Numbered from the stretch's first letter, positions 7,748 through 14,993 are shown. The stretch is DNA of 15,573 bases from an uncultured Oscillospiraceae bacterium (GCA_944385265.1 CALWWO010000087.1:1-15573); one strand, 5' to 3'. Numbers and translations are program-made. Notes: a model not told the origin generated them from the sequence alone.

Positions 7748-9307
7748 TTATTTATAATAGATCGTACTCATATCGAGCACATAGGTGCGGTAGAGCGTCA
7801 CACCGTCAAGCTCCGGCGACGTAACGACAAGGTCGCACAGATCTTGTATCCATATGCTTGCAGCCTCTTCGTTGAGTATCGTTTCCGCCTCTTTATACAG
7901 CGCAGTCTGCTCCTCGTCGTCTATCGAGGTCATTGCGCTGTTGACGGCGTTGTCATATTCCTCATTTTCAAAATTGATGAAATTCGTGCTGCTATCCGAA
8001 ACATAGCGGACGAGCATTTCGCGTGCCGTCATATCGCTGGCTGCAACGCCGCACACGGTCGATACAAAGTTACGTCCGCGGTAAACATCGCTTACCCACG
8101 TCTCCCATTCCACAGGCTCTATATTCACGTCGATGCCGACCTGACCGAGCTGCTGCTCAAGCACCTCAGCCGTCTGTACATGCTGCTCATAATTGCTGGG
8201 AACTGTTATCGTAAGCTCAAACCCGTCCGGATATCCGGCTTCAGCTAAAAGCTGCCTCGATTTATCTAGATCCTGCTGATACGCCTCGGCAAGCTCCGGC
8301 ATGAAATATTTCGTATACGCCGGATACATACTTGTACCAGTGGCAACGCCTGCCCCGTCGCATACAAAATCAATGATTTCCTGCACGTCTACCGCGTAGT
8401 ATATTGCCTGACGTACGCGGACATCGTCGAGCGGCTCTACATTGTTATTGAGATAGAGAGCCTGCACAAGCTTCATTGTATCCTGATATATGGTAAAATC
8501 GTTCTCCACCTGACTCGCCACTGTATTCGGCAGGTGGATCACCATATCGAGCGCGCCGCTTTGAAGACTCATCACGAGCGTTTCCGTATTTGTGATGATC
8601 CTAAACGTGACTTCGTCAAGATGCGCTGCAGTGCCCCAGTATTCGTCAAACTTTTCTATAATGAGGCTGTCCTGCGGAGTATATGACACATATTTAAATG
8701 GTCCTGTCCCTATTGGGTTTGACGCCGCCTCATCTCCGTACCCCTCCGGAATGATAGCCGCCGTCATCGAGAAAATAAATTCAAGATTCGGCTCTGCAAG
8801 CGTCACCGTTACATGAGTATCATCCGGCGCGGCTATTTCAGCGACATTAGAAAACGCCGTGATCAGAGGAGTTCCATTGTTTTCTGATCCGGCGCAGCGT
8901 TCAAGTGAATATACAACGTCCTCCACCGTGACCGCTTCCCCGTTATGGAACGTTACCCCTTCTCTTAATTCAAAGGTATACACTGTCTTATCATCAGAGA
9001 TAGTATAGTCACTGGCAACGGCGGGAATTACCTCGCCGTCAGGGCTTGCTTTTACAAGTCCCTCGAAGACATTGAACAATACCTCGCTTGTTCCCGCAGC
9101 GATCGCCTTATGCGGGTCGAGGCTATCCAAATCCTGTGCGATACCGACCGTGACTGAGCCTCTATCGTCTGATGGCTCGCCCGATTGTGCAGACGTCGTC
9201 GAACTTTCGGAGCTTTGCTCTGTACCTCCCGAGCATCCGCTCAGTGAGGTCAGAAGCAGCGAAGCGACAACAAGCAGCAAAAGGGCCCGTTTGATTTTTC
9301 TGGGCAT
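7748..9307 (-). CDS. Extracellular solute-binding lipoprotein, family 5 (DppA/OppA/NikA-like)
   Basis: Lipid-anchored substrate receptor of the importer, 519 residues. The N-terminus is a lipoprotein signal: PRKIKR, a hydrophobic core and lipobox LSGC with Cys25. A Ser/Thr/Glu-rich linker (about 26-48) follows. The SBP_bac_5 fold is shown by QDLDSLDPH near the start, FELREGVTFHNGEAVTVEDV, NPIGTGPFKYV, VRQAIYYAVD and LLAEAGYPDGFEL. The frame is open to an ATG at 9346, but that codon has no ribosome binding site and lies only about 11 nt from the predicted transcript start. ATG 9307 has AGGAAG about 10 nt upstream and gives a normal signal peptide. First gene of the operon. Peptides are the default guess; the short ATPases leave nickel or metallophore import open. 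Confidence 0.93.
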   Translation of the reverse strand: MPRKIKRALLLLVVASLLLTSLSGCSGGTEQSSESSTTSAQSGEPSDDRGSVTVGIAQDLDSLDPHKAIAAGTSEVLFNVFEGLVKASPDGEVIPAVASDYTISDDKTVYTFELREGVTFHNGEAVTVEDVVYSLERCAGSENNGTPLITAFSNVAEIAAPDDTHVTVTLAEPNLEFIFSMTAAIIPEGYGDEAASNPIGTGPFKYVSYTPQDSLIIEKFDEYWGTAAHLDEVTFRIITNTETLVMSLQSGALDMVIHLPNTVASQVENDFTIYQDTMKLVQALYLNNNVEPLDDVRVRQAIYYAVDVQEIIDFVCDGAGVATGTSMYPAYTKYFMPELAEAYQQDLDKSRQLLAEAGYPDGFELTITVPSNYEQHVQTAEVLEQQLGQVGIDVNIEPVEWETWVSDVYRGRNFVSTVCGVAASDMTAREMLVRYVSDSSTNFINFENEEYDNAVNSAMTSIDDEEQTALYKEAETILNEEAASIWIQDLCDLVVTSPELDGVTLYRTYVLDMSTIYYK

Positions 9308-9349
9308 TTTGCTTTTACTTCCTTTCTTCTGCTTTTTCGCAACCATATT

Positions 9350-9373
9350 CAGTTGTAATTCAAATTATAACTG
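9350..9373. promoter_or_regulatory. 24-bp imperfect palindrome over the ABC operon promoter (candidate operator)
   Basis: Read on the minus strand, the half-sites are CAGTTATAATTT and GAATTACAACTG. Ten of the twelve symmetric positions pair, in the form CAGTTnTAATT-nn-AATTAnAACTG. The element spans the predicted -10 box (9364-9369) and reaches to the transcript start, where a dimeric repressor would block transcription. No regulator gene is in the window, so the protein is unknown. It does not match the CodY consensus well. Confidence 0.5.
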
Positions 9374-9392
9374 TCTGCAAGCAAAAATGCAA
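9364..9392 (-). promoter_or_regulatory. Sigma-70/SigA-type promoter for the peptide-type ABC operon
   Basis: On the minus strand TTGCAT (9392-9387), a 17-bp spacer and a perfect TATAAT (9369-9364). Transcription would begin near 9357, giving a leader of about 50 nt before ATG 9307. The -35 box is weak (three of six matches). Confidence 0.65.
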
Positions 9393-9443
9393 TACCCTTT
9401 TTGCCATATTCCGTATGCAGCAGCCTGTAAAACGGGCGGCATC

Positions 9444-9474
9444 AAAACAGCGGCGGGGTTTAAGTCCGCCGCTG
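9444..9474 (-). terminator. Intrinsic terminator of the liv operon
   Basis: CAGCGGCGG (9448-9456) pairs with CCGCCGCTG (9466-9474) around a 9-nt loop. On the minus strand the stem is followed by TTTTG. It lies about 80 nt after the livF stop and upstream of the peptide-ABC promoter, so it separates the two operons. Confidence 0.75.
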
Positions 9475-9551
9475 CTCGCTTTTAAAATAGTACAAAAGCC
9501 GTGTGTTTAATAAAGATGTATTTCAAATATGCCGCATCTCCATTTAAACAC

Positions 9552-10259
9552 TTAACCGCCAAGATATGCTTTTTTGATCTCCGGGCTTTTGAGCAGCTCT
9601 GCTCCTGTCCCGGACATCACGATCTTACCCGTCTCCAGTACATACGCTCTATCTGCCACCGATAGAGCTGCCTGTGCGTTCTGCTCTACCAGTAATATGG
9701 TAGTCCCGTTTTTGTGCAGATTCTGGATTATCTCAAATATCTGCTCTACTAAAATCGGCGCAAGTCCCATTGACGGCTCATCAAGCATCAAAAGCTTTGG
9801 ATTTGACATAAGCGCTCTGCCCATTGCGAGCATCTGCTGTTCTCCCCCGGACAGCGTACCGGCTATCTGTTTTTCACGCTCTTTAAGTCGTGGGAAATAC
9901 TCGAACACAGTCTCTATATCACGTTCGACATTTGCGTCCGGCTGCGTAAAGGCGCCCATCTCAAGATTTTCGCGTACTGTCATTTGCAGGAAGATTCGCC
10001 GTCCCTCCGGCACCTGCGCAAGACCGTGCGTGACAAGCTTATACGCCGCAGTATTGCTTATATTTTTATCCTCAAACGTGATGGAGCCTGTTTTACTACG
10101 CAGAAGACCAGATATTGTTTGAAGCGTAGTCGACTTCCCTGCTCCGTTTGCGCCGATGAGAGTAACTATCTCTCCTTCATCTACATAAAAGGAGACGTCT
10201 TTTATGGCGTGGATAGCGCCATAGTATACGTTTATATTGTTTACCGTAAGCAGCGCCAT
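9552..10259 (-). CDS. livF: Branched-chain amino acid ABC importer ATP-binding protein LivF
   Basis: Second ATPase of a HAAT-family importer, 235 residues, the usual LivF length. Walker A GANGAGKST (36-44), VPEGRRIF (83-90, diagnostic of LivF), signature LSGGEQQ (136-142), Walker B LLMLDEPS (156-163), MGLAP, and LVEQN (190-194), which replaces the usual switch His as is normal in LivF. The frame extends 7 codons upstream to a TTG, but ATG 10259 has AAAGGGGA about 10 nt upstream, inside the end of livG. It is 4 nt from the livG stop and is the last gene of the operon. LivF proteins also serve urea or amide importers, so the substrate is not fixed. Confidence 0.94.
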   Translation of the reverse strand: MALLTVNNINVYYGAIHAIKDVSFYVDEGEIVTLIGANGAGKSTTLQTISGLLRSKTGSITFEDKNISNTAAYKLVTHGLAQVPEGRRIFLQMTVRENLEMGAFTQPDANVERDIETVFEYFPRLKEREKQIAGTLSGGEQQMLAMGRALMSNPKLLMLDEPSMGLAPILVEQIFEIIQNLHKNGTTILLVEQNAQAALSVADRAYVLETGKIVMSGTGAELLKSPEIKKAYLGG

Positions 10260-10263
10260 CGCG

Positions 10264-11106
10264 TTATTTCCCCTTTCCAAGATACGCTTCTATAACAGCC
10301 GGATTGTTCTTTATCTCCTCCGGCGTGCCCTTTGCTATTACCTGACCAAAGTTCAAGACGCATATGCCCTCGCATATACCCATGACAAGGTTCATATCAT
10401 GCTCTATCAGAAGTATAGCTATTTTAAACAGGTCTCTTATCTTTACGATGTTATCCATCAGCTCCGCCGTCTCCGATGGGTTCATGCCAGCGGCGGGCTC
10501 ATCAAGCAGCAAAAGGCTTGGATTCGTTGCAAGCGCGCGGACTATCTCCAATCTGCGCTGAGCCCCGTATGGAAGCGCGCCGGCTTTTATATTCGCCAGG
10601 TTTTCCATGTCGAATATTGAAAGCAGTTCCAGCGCGCGTTCATGCGCGATACGCTCCGCTTTCCAGTATTTCGGAAGACGAAGTATACCGCTGAGCGTTC
10701 CATAATTTATATAATTATGCAGTCCCAGCTTTACGTTGTCTTCCACCGTCAGATTAGTGAAAAGGCGTATATTCTGGAATGTTCTCGCGATTCCAAGACG
10801 GTTTATCTGCGCCGTCGTCATCTTTGACGTCTCATACCCGTCGAGCAGTATCGTACCGCGTGTCGGCTGATACACTTTTGTGAGCAGGTTAAACACTGTC
10901 GTTTTCCCCGCGCCGTTCGGTCCTATAAGCCCGGCTATCTCCGTTCTGCCTATCGCCATGTTAAAATCGTTTACGGCAACAAGACCGCTGAAATCGATGC
11001 CGAGGTGACGGCATTCGAGTATCGGGCTTTTATCGACGTCGCGTTCCGGGATGATATTAGGGTTCGGCACCGGAACAAGTTTTACCGGTTCTCTCTGTTT
11101 GCTCAT
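10264..11106 (-). CDS. livG: Branched-chain amino acid ABC importer ATP-binding protein LivG
   Basis: First ATPase of the HAAT importer, 280 residues. Walker A GPNGAGKTT (62-70), Q-loop ARTFQNIRLF (107-116), signature LPYGAQRRLE (178-187), Walker B LLLLDEPAAGMNP (198-210) and switch His236 in IEHDM. It has an N-terminal extension of about 25 residues before the usual start of the fold (MSKQREPVKLVPVPNPN, then ERDVDKSPILECRHL). The open frame reaches 25 codons further upstream. I chose ATG 11106 because AAGGAG lies just upstream and the start is one base after the livM stop. The extension is Pro/Lys/Arg-rich and not predicted to be a membrane segment. Confidence 0.94.
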   Translation of the reverse strand: MSKQREPVKLVPVPNPNIIPERDVDKSPILECRHLGIDFSGLVAVNDFNMAIGRTEIAGLIGPNGAGKTTVFNLLTKVYQPTRGTILLDGYETSKMTTAQINRLGIARTFQNIRLFTNLTVEDNVKLGLHNYINYGTLSGILRLPKYWKAERIAHERALELLSIFDMENLANIKAGALPYGAQRRLEIVRALATNPSLLLLDEPAAGMNPSETAELMDNIVKIRDLFKIAILLIEHDMNLVMGICEGICVLNFGQVIAKGTPEEIKNNPAVIEAYLGKGK

Positions 11107-11107
11107 C

Positions 11108-12157
11108 TCAGCTCTCCTTCCCTGTCTTTCTAAAGCGGAGTCTATCAATAAATCCGCGCACGGTAGAGCTGTTCGTCGCAAGCATGACGAGTATAAGCAC
11201 TATCGCGTATGTAAGCATTCTGTAATCGTCGAACCCGCGCAGCGCCTCCGGCAAAATCGTGAGCGCTGCGGCAGCAACTATCGAGCCGAGGACGTTTCCG
11301 AGTCCGCCGAGAACAACGAACACGAGAACGAGTATCGATGTGTTGAAATCGAATTTATTTGCAGCGATCGTAGAGTAATTCATTGCAAACAGCGTGCCGG
11401 ACGCGCCGGCGAGCGCCGCAGAGGTGACGAACGCGATCATCTTATATTTTGTGACTTGAATACCGATGCTCTCCGCTGCGATGCGGTTGTCACGTATAGC
11501 CATGACAGCTCTTCCTGTGCGGCTATTCATCATGTTCAGCACTATTATCAGCGTTATTATTATAAGCACAAATCCGGCTGTAAACGTCGATATCCTGTCT
11601 ATGCCTCCGATACCCATAGGACCGCCGATAATAAGCTCTCCACCTTCAGCGAGATTCGTATTATCCGAGAGAAGGCTGAAGTGCAGACCGTTTGAATCAA
11701 GTCCGACATACAGGTTATTGAATATGCTCTTTATTATTTCCCCAAACGCAAGCGTTACTATCGCGAGATAGTCGCCGTTTAAGCGAAGGACGGGGATTCC
11801 AATCAAAAATCCCGCGATCGCGGCAAATACCGCGCCCGCGACCATCGCTATGGCGAGACGCAGCGGCTCTGATGCGACAGCGTTTTCAAGGATGACCGCT
11901 ACCGTGACGCCCGAAAATGCGCCGACGCTCATAAATCCGGCGTGACCGAGCGACAGTTCGCCTAATACGCCGACGGTGAGGTTTAATGACACAGCCATGA
12001 CTATATAGACGCAGATCGGGACGAGCATGCCCTCGATCGATGATGTCAGCATATCGCCCGTGGCGAGACGCTGCATGACTATATATGCCAGCACAACGAC
12101 AGTGTATGTGATCATATTATAGCGCGTTTTCGCGCCGATCCTTTTTAGTTTTCCCAT
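11108..12157 (-). CDS. livM: Branched-chain amino acid ABC importer permease LivM
   Basis: Membrane permease of 349 residues with about eight to nine hydrophobic segments. Family motifs are GELSLGHAGFM (66-76), GDYLAIVTLAFGEI (128-141), RAVMAIRDNRIAAESIGI (216-233) and VVLGGLGNVLGSI (281-293). A GTG at 12166 is in frame, but the ribosome binding site GAGGTGAT occupies the bases next to it and is ideally placed 4-6 nt before ATG 12157, so I start there. The gene lies 10 nt after the livH stop. LivM and LivH form the heterodimeric pore. The cytoplasmic C-terminus is Arg/Lys-rich. Confidence 0.94.
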   Translation of the reverse strand: MGKLKRIGAKTRYNMITYTVVVLAYIVMQRLATGDMLTSSIEGMLVPICVYIVMAVSLNLTVGVLGELSLGHAGFMSVGAFSGVTVAVILENAVASEPLRLAIAMVAGAVFAAIAGFLIGIPVLRLNGDYLAIVTLAFGEIIKSIFNNLYVGLDSNGLHFSLLSDNTNLAEGGELIIGGPMGIGGIDRISTFTAGFVLIIITLIIVLNMMNSRTGRAVMAIRDNRIAAESIGIQVTKYKMIAFVTSAALAGASGTLFAMNYSTIAANKFDFNTSILVLVFVVLGGLGNVLGSIVAAAALTILPEALRGFDDYRMLTYAIVLILVMLATNSSTVRGFIDRLRFRKTGKES

Positions 12158-12167
12158 TTTTATCACC

Positions 12168-13058
12168 TCACACCTTTTCGTTCACGCGCTTGCCGAGAAG
12201 TCCCGCAGGCTTTACGAGCAGGACGATTATCAGCACGGCAAAAACTATTGCGTCTGAAAGCTGCGTCGATATATATGCTTTTGCCATTATCTCTATAATT
12301 CCAAGCAACAGCCCGCCGAGAAACGCCCCGGGTATAGATCCGATACCGCCGAAAACGGCCGCGGTGAACGCCTTTATACCGGGCATTGAGCCCGTTGTCG
12401 GCACGAGCGTCGGATACGCTGAGCACAGCAGCACGCCGGCTATCGCCGCAAGCCCGGAGCCGATCGCAAACGTCATCGATATCGTGGCGTCTACATTTAT
12501 GCCCATAAGCTGCGCCGCGCCCTTATCCTCAGAGCACGCGCGCATCGCTTTTCCCCTTTTTGTCTTCCCTGTAAACCATGTGAGGGCGAGCATTATTATT
12601 ATGCACGTTATTATCGTGATTATCGTCGTCCAGGATATAGAGAGCTGCCCGCCGAAAAATGATACCGAGGCTTGTCCGCCAAAATTAAAAAGTCTCGGGA
12701 ATACCTTTGGACTCGACGTCCACAAAAGCTGCGCCGCATTCTGTAAAAAGTAGCTCACGCCGATAGCCGTAATAAGAACGGCGAGCGACGGCGCAGAGCG
12801 CAGCGGCTTATACGCAAGTCTCTCGATGACCATGCCGAGTACTGTGCACACCACTACTGCCATGAGGATTCCAACGATAGGCGGAAGCTCAAAGCTGAAT
12901 ACGGCGTAAAAGCATATGTACGCGCCGACCATGATTACGTCGCCGTGGGCGAAGTTAAGCATTTTGGCTATGCCGTACACCATGGTATAGCCGAGCGCTA
13001 TTATCGCGTATATGCTGCCGAGGCTTATACCGCTGATAAGGAAATTCAGAAAACTCAT
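12168..13058 (-). CDS. livH: Branched-chain amino acid ABC importer permease LivH
   Basis: Membrane permease of 296 residues with roughly eight helices. Typical LivH motifs: GISLGSIYAIIALGYTMVYG (10-29), MLNFAHGD (33-40), RGKAMRACSEDKGAAQLMGI (168-187), FGGIGSIPGAFLGG (236-249) and KPAGLLGK (283-290). The open frame reaches 17 codons upstream with another Met at 13073. ATG 13058 is preferred because GGAGAAG lies about 7 nt before it and the protein then begins with the family-typical first helix. The livK gene lies 298 nt upstream. The three genes downstream are packed with gaps of 10, 1 and 4 nt. Confidence 0.93.
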   Translation of the reverse strand: MSFLNFLISGISLGSIYAIIALGYTMVYGIAKMLNFAHGDVIMVGAYICFYAVFSFELPPIVGILMAVVVCTVLGMVIERLAYKPLRSAPSLAVLITAIGVSYFLQNAAQLLWTSSPKVFPRLFNFGGQASVSFFGGQLSISWTTIITIITCIIIMLALTWFTGKTKRGKAMRACSEDKGAAQLMGINVDATISMTFAIGSGLAAIAGVLLCSAYPTLVPTTGSMPGIKAFTAAVFGGIGSIPGAFLGGLLLGIIEIMAKAYISTQLSDAIVFAVLIIVLLVKPAGLLGKRVNEKV

Positions 13059-13356
13059 CACAATCTTCTCCATTCTGCCGCCGGATAACAGCACAGTGCC
13101 GAGATACATACGACGGCGGCTTTTTACCTGTGCTGAAGCCGCCGCTGTTAGGCGAGCGGCGCGCTTTTTGCGCTTTTATCACCTGCTGGTGCCTTTTTGC
13201 TTACAGCTGGCGGTATGAGCGCCTTTTTATCAGAGCTCATCTGAAGAGCTCCGTTCTTACGGATATTTTCAGATAAGCACTGAAGCCCGGGAACGCCGGG
13301 GGGCGTTTTTTGCCCCCTGCGCCCGGGTTTTTATCAATGTTTCTTAGTGTTTTGCA
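13059..13356 (-). other. 298-nt hairpin-rich intercistronic region between livK and livH
   Basis: No convincing gene lies here. Reading towards livH there is a large GC hairpin (13286-13327), a GAGCTC/GAGCTC hairpin (13233-13251), a GCGC/GCGC hairpin (13161-13173), and two stems that cannot form together: 13141-13146 with 13155-13160, and 13114-13122 with 13136-13144. The last is a 9-bp perfect stem (CGGCGGCTT/AAGCCGCCG) about 56 nt before the livH start. I see no T-box sequence, no run of Leu/Ile/Val codons in a leader peptide, and no clear promoter. Processing sites, attenuation and simple mRNA stability are all possible. Confidence 0.55.
13286..13327 (-). promoter_or_regulatory. Large GC-rich hairpin just after livK
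   Basis: The outer arms CCCGGG (13286-13291 and 13322-13327), a middle CGC/GCG step and an inner GGGGGC/GCCCCC stem close on a T-rich loop. In the direction of livK it begins about 30 nt after the stop codon and is not followed by a T-run. On the opposite strand it is followed by TTTTT, but no plus-strand gene needs it. It is best read as a 3'-end stabiliser or partial terminator that keeps livK mRNA above livHMGF. Confidence 0.65.
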
Positions 13357-14577
13357 TTAGTCGAGACCGACATATGCACCGTCTTCAATAACCATGCCCT
13401 TAGGGTTCTTGGAAACGAGACCGTCCTCGTCCCATGTGATGCCCTCGCCGTCGCCGGTGAGGCCTTCAAATGTCATGGTTGTGAACTGCTCGATAAGAGC
13501 ATCGCAAAGCTCTTCATTAGACATATCGGGAGTGCACTCGGCAGCCTCGAGAGCCTGATAGATGGCGTAGATGCAGTCATAGGCGTCAGCCGCAAACTGG
13601 TTCGGAGTCTCGCCGTAGAGCTCTTCATACTTTTCAACGAACGCCTGAGTTTTCTCATCGTCCGCGTCAGCGTTGAACGGGGTGAGGAGCATTACGCCCT
13701 CAGCCAGAGATGCGTCGAAACCAGGCATCGTCAGGATGCCGTCCATGCCGTCGACGCCGAAAAACTTCGGCGTGTAGCCCATGGCATTTGCCTGAGTTAG
13801 GATGAGGGAAGCCGGCTCATAATACATAGGCAGAAAGATGAGGTCGGCGCCGTTTGACTGAGCGTCGGCAAGCTGTACGGAGAAGTCTGTTGCGTTGCCG
13901 TCGGCAAACGTCGTATCACTTACGATCTCAAGACCACGTTCATTAGCTTCCTCTACGAATGTGTCGTGGATACCTTTTGAATAAACGTCATCGTTTTTCC
14001 AGATAATGGCAATTTTTGTAGCCATATCCTGCTCTGCAATGTATTGTGCAGAAGCCATGCCCTGGTTCGGGTCAGTGAAACACATCTGGAAAACATTGTC
14101 CTTGCCCTCTACCGTCGCGACAGACGAAGCGGACGGGGTGAGCGCAAAAATGCGGTCCTCATAGTTCAAGATAGAGGTCGCCTCACCCGGCTTTGACGTT
14201 ACAGAGCCGAGAGAGATCTGCATGCCCCAGTCTTTTACGGCGTTGTATGCGTTGACTGCCTTTTCCGGGTCGTTTGTATCGTCCTCATATCTGAGTTCAA
14301 ACTGAATGCCGCCGAGAGCGTTTATCTCGTCAACAGCGATCTGCGCACCGTTTTGCGCCGCAATACCGTATATGGATGTGCCGCCGGTGAGCGGGCCTGT
14401 ACCGCCGATCTTGAATGCCGCTGCGGTATCGCCGCCCTCATCTGAGCTTGTGCCGCTGTCTTCTGTAGAGCTGCTGGTATCAGAAGCGTCATCAGAAGAG
14501 CTGCTTTCGCCGCCGCACGCAGTCACGCAGAGCAGCATGGCTACGCAGAGCAGCATAGCGATGATTTTCTTTTTCAT
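13357..14577 (-). CDS. livK: Branched-chain amino acid (HAAT) substrate-binding lipoprotein LivK/LivJ-like
   Basis: Extracellular lipoprotein receptor of 406 residues. Signal peptide MKKKIIAMLL with lipobox ending at Cys21, then a Ser/Asp/Thr-rich linker (22-53). A Peripla_BP_6 (leucine-binding protein) fold follows, beginning FKIGGTGPLTGG (55-66) and including AAQNGAQIAVDEINALGGI, DDTNDPEKA, VTSKPGEATS, IWKNDDVYSKG and NQFAADAYD. The start is ATG 14577, with AAGGAG about 8 nt upstream. It is the first gene of the liv operon. Ligands of this family include Leu/Ile/Val, other amino acids, amides and urea; the residues visible do not decide between them. Confidence 0.93.
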   Translation of the reverse strand: MKKKIIAMLLCVAMLLCVTACGGESSSSDDASDTSSSTEDSGTSSDEGGDTAAAFKIGGTGPLTGGTSIYGIAAQNGAQIAVDEINALGGIQFELRYEDDTNDPEKAVNAYNAVKDWGMQISLGSVTSKPGEATSILNYEDRIFALTPSASSVATVEGKDNVFQMCFTDPNQGMASAQYIAEQDMATKIAIIWKNDDVYSKGIHDTFVEEANERGLEIVSDTTFADGNATDFSVQLADAQSNGADLIFLPMYYEPASLILTQANAMGYTPKFFGVDGMDGILTMPGFDASLAEGVMLLTPFNADADDEKTQAFVEKYEELYGETPNQFAADAYDCIYAIYQALEAAECTPDMSNEELCDALIEQFTTMTFEGLTGDGEGITWDEDGLVSKNPKGMVIEDGAYVGLD

Positions 14578-14603
14578 TCGTCATTCTCCTTATAATGATT
14601 TTT

Positions 14604-14609
14604 ATTATA
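14604..14609 (-). promoter_or_regulatory. Probable -10 box of livK
   Basis: On the minus strand a perfect TATAAT (in GTATATAATA) lies 27 nt before the livK start codon. No good -35 box exists at 16-18 bp spacing; that position falls inside the terminator hairpin at 14615-14646. The leader would be about 20 nt. Confidence 0.5.
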
Positions 14610-14610
14610 T

Positions 14611-14646
14611 ACAAAAAGCGGCTTCACCTTTCGGCAAAACCGCTTT
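14611..14646 (-). terminator. Intrinsic terminator of the small membrane-protein gene
   Basis: On the minus strand AAAGCGGTTTTGCC and GGTGAAGCCGCTTT form a 14-bp stem (with G-U pairs) capped by a GAAA tetraloop, followed by a five-T run ending TTG. It begins 24 nt after the small gene's stop. The T-run merges directly into the livK -10 region. Confidence 0.85.
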
Positions 14647-14669
14647 ACTGTATCAACAGTTGTCCGCTT

Positions 14670-14927
14670 TTATTCTGCCTGAAAGTTTTTAATCGCATGG
14701 TAACACAAAAACTGTATGACCAGAAGCAAACCGCCTATAAGTCGGAAGCCGTTTACAAACGAGCTTACATATACAATAATGGACGCCATCATTATGACGC
14801 CCATTATGCCGACAATAGCCATTTTATTCGTATACTTCTCCATACTTGTACAAAAAGAAGCCGCCTCCGCAGATTTCGCAGACGTCCAACCGGTATTTTT
14901 CGCACTTTTGGCATATATGGCAGTCAT
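14670..14927 (-). CDS. Small two-helix membrane protein; 5' part probably frameshifted from a zinc ribbon
   Basis: The frame gives 85 residues. Residues 37-57 and 61-78 are hydrophobic and form a likely two-helix hairpin (KMAIVGIMGVIMMASIIVYV, then FRLIGGLLLVIQFL). Residues 1-35 are Ala/Lys/Ser-rich and look like an off-frame reading. In the other frame the same bases encode a Cys4 zinc ribbon (14824-14925). The start ATG 14927 is well supported: AAAGGAG about 8 nt upstream and a good promoter (14965-14993). The likely ancestral product is a zinc ribbon joined to two helices, with one base lost near the start and one gained near 14826. It could be a sequencing error, a damaged gene or a recoded one. 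Function unknown. Confidence 0.6.
   Translation of the reverse strand: MTAIYAKSAKNTGWTSAKSAEAASFCTSMEKYTNKMAIVGIMGVIMMASIIVYVSSFVNGFRLIGGLLLVIQFLCYHAIKNFQAE
14824..14925 (-). other. Zinc-ribbon coding segment in the alternative frame, without a start codon
   Basis: Read from 14925 leftwards, the bases encode DCHICQKCEKY, then RLDVCEICGGGFF, then LYKYGEVYE and TAA (14824-14826). Cys codons are at 14922-14920, 14913-14911, 14904-14902, 14880-14878 and 14871-14869. That is CxxCxxC, seven residues, then CxxCGGG, a classic zinc-ribbon layout. The frame is open up to a TAG at 14971-14973 but contains no ATG, GTG or TTG before the cysteines. Confidence 0.65.
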
Positions 14928-14964
14928 GTCTGCGGCTCCTTTCATCAACTAATTTAATGCGTAT

Positions 14965-14993
14965 ATTCTAATACTTTACCGCCTTAAAGTCAA
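14965..14993 (-). promoter_or_regulatory. Promoter of the small membrane-protein gene
   Basis: On the minus strand TTGACT (14993-14988), a 17-bp spacer and TAGAAT (14970-14965). Each box has five of six consensus bases. Transcription would begin near 14958, about 31 nt before ATG 14927. Confidence 0.75.

Noticed and set aside
7424..8248. Long 274-codon plus-strand open frame
   Set aside because: It lies antisense to the binding-protein and permease genes, lacks a ribosome binding site, and has the composition expected of a shadow frame.
12955..13182. 75-codon minus-strand frame overlapping the livH start
   Set aside because: It overlaps livH in another frame, has no separated ribosome binding site (the AGGTG includes its own GTG), and contains no Leu/Ile/Val run that would mark a leader peptide.
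13286..13332. GC hairpin plus TTTTT read as a plus-strand terminator
   Set aside because: No plus-strand gene precedes it. The hairpin is better explained as the 3' element of livK on the minus strand.
14647..14660. Short inverted repeat ACTGT/ACAGT between the small gene stop and its terminator
   Set aside because: Five base pairs with a 4-nt centre is expected by chance, and it shares no clear half-site with the palindrome at 9350-9373.
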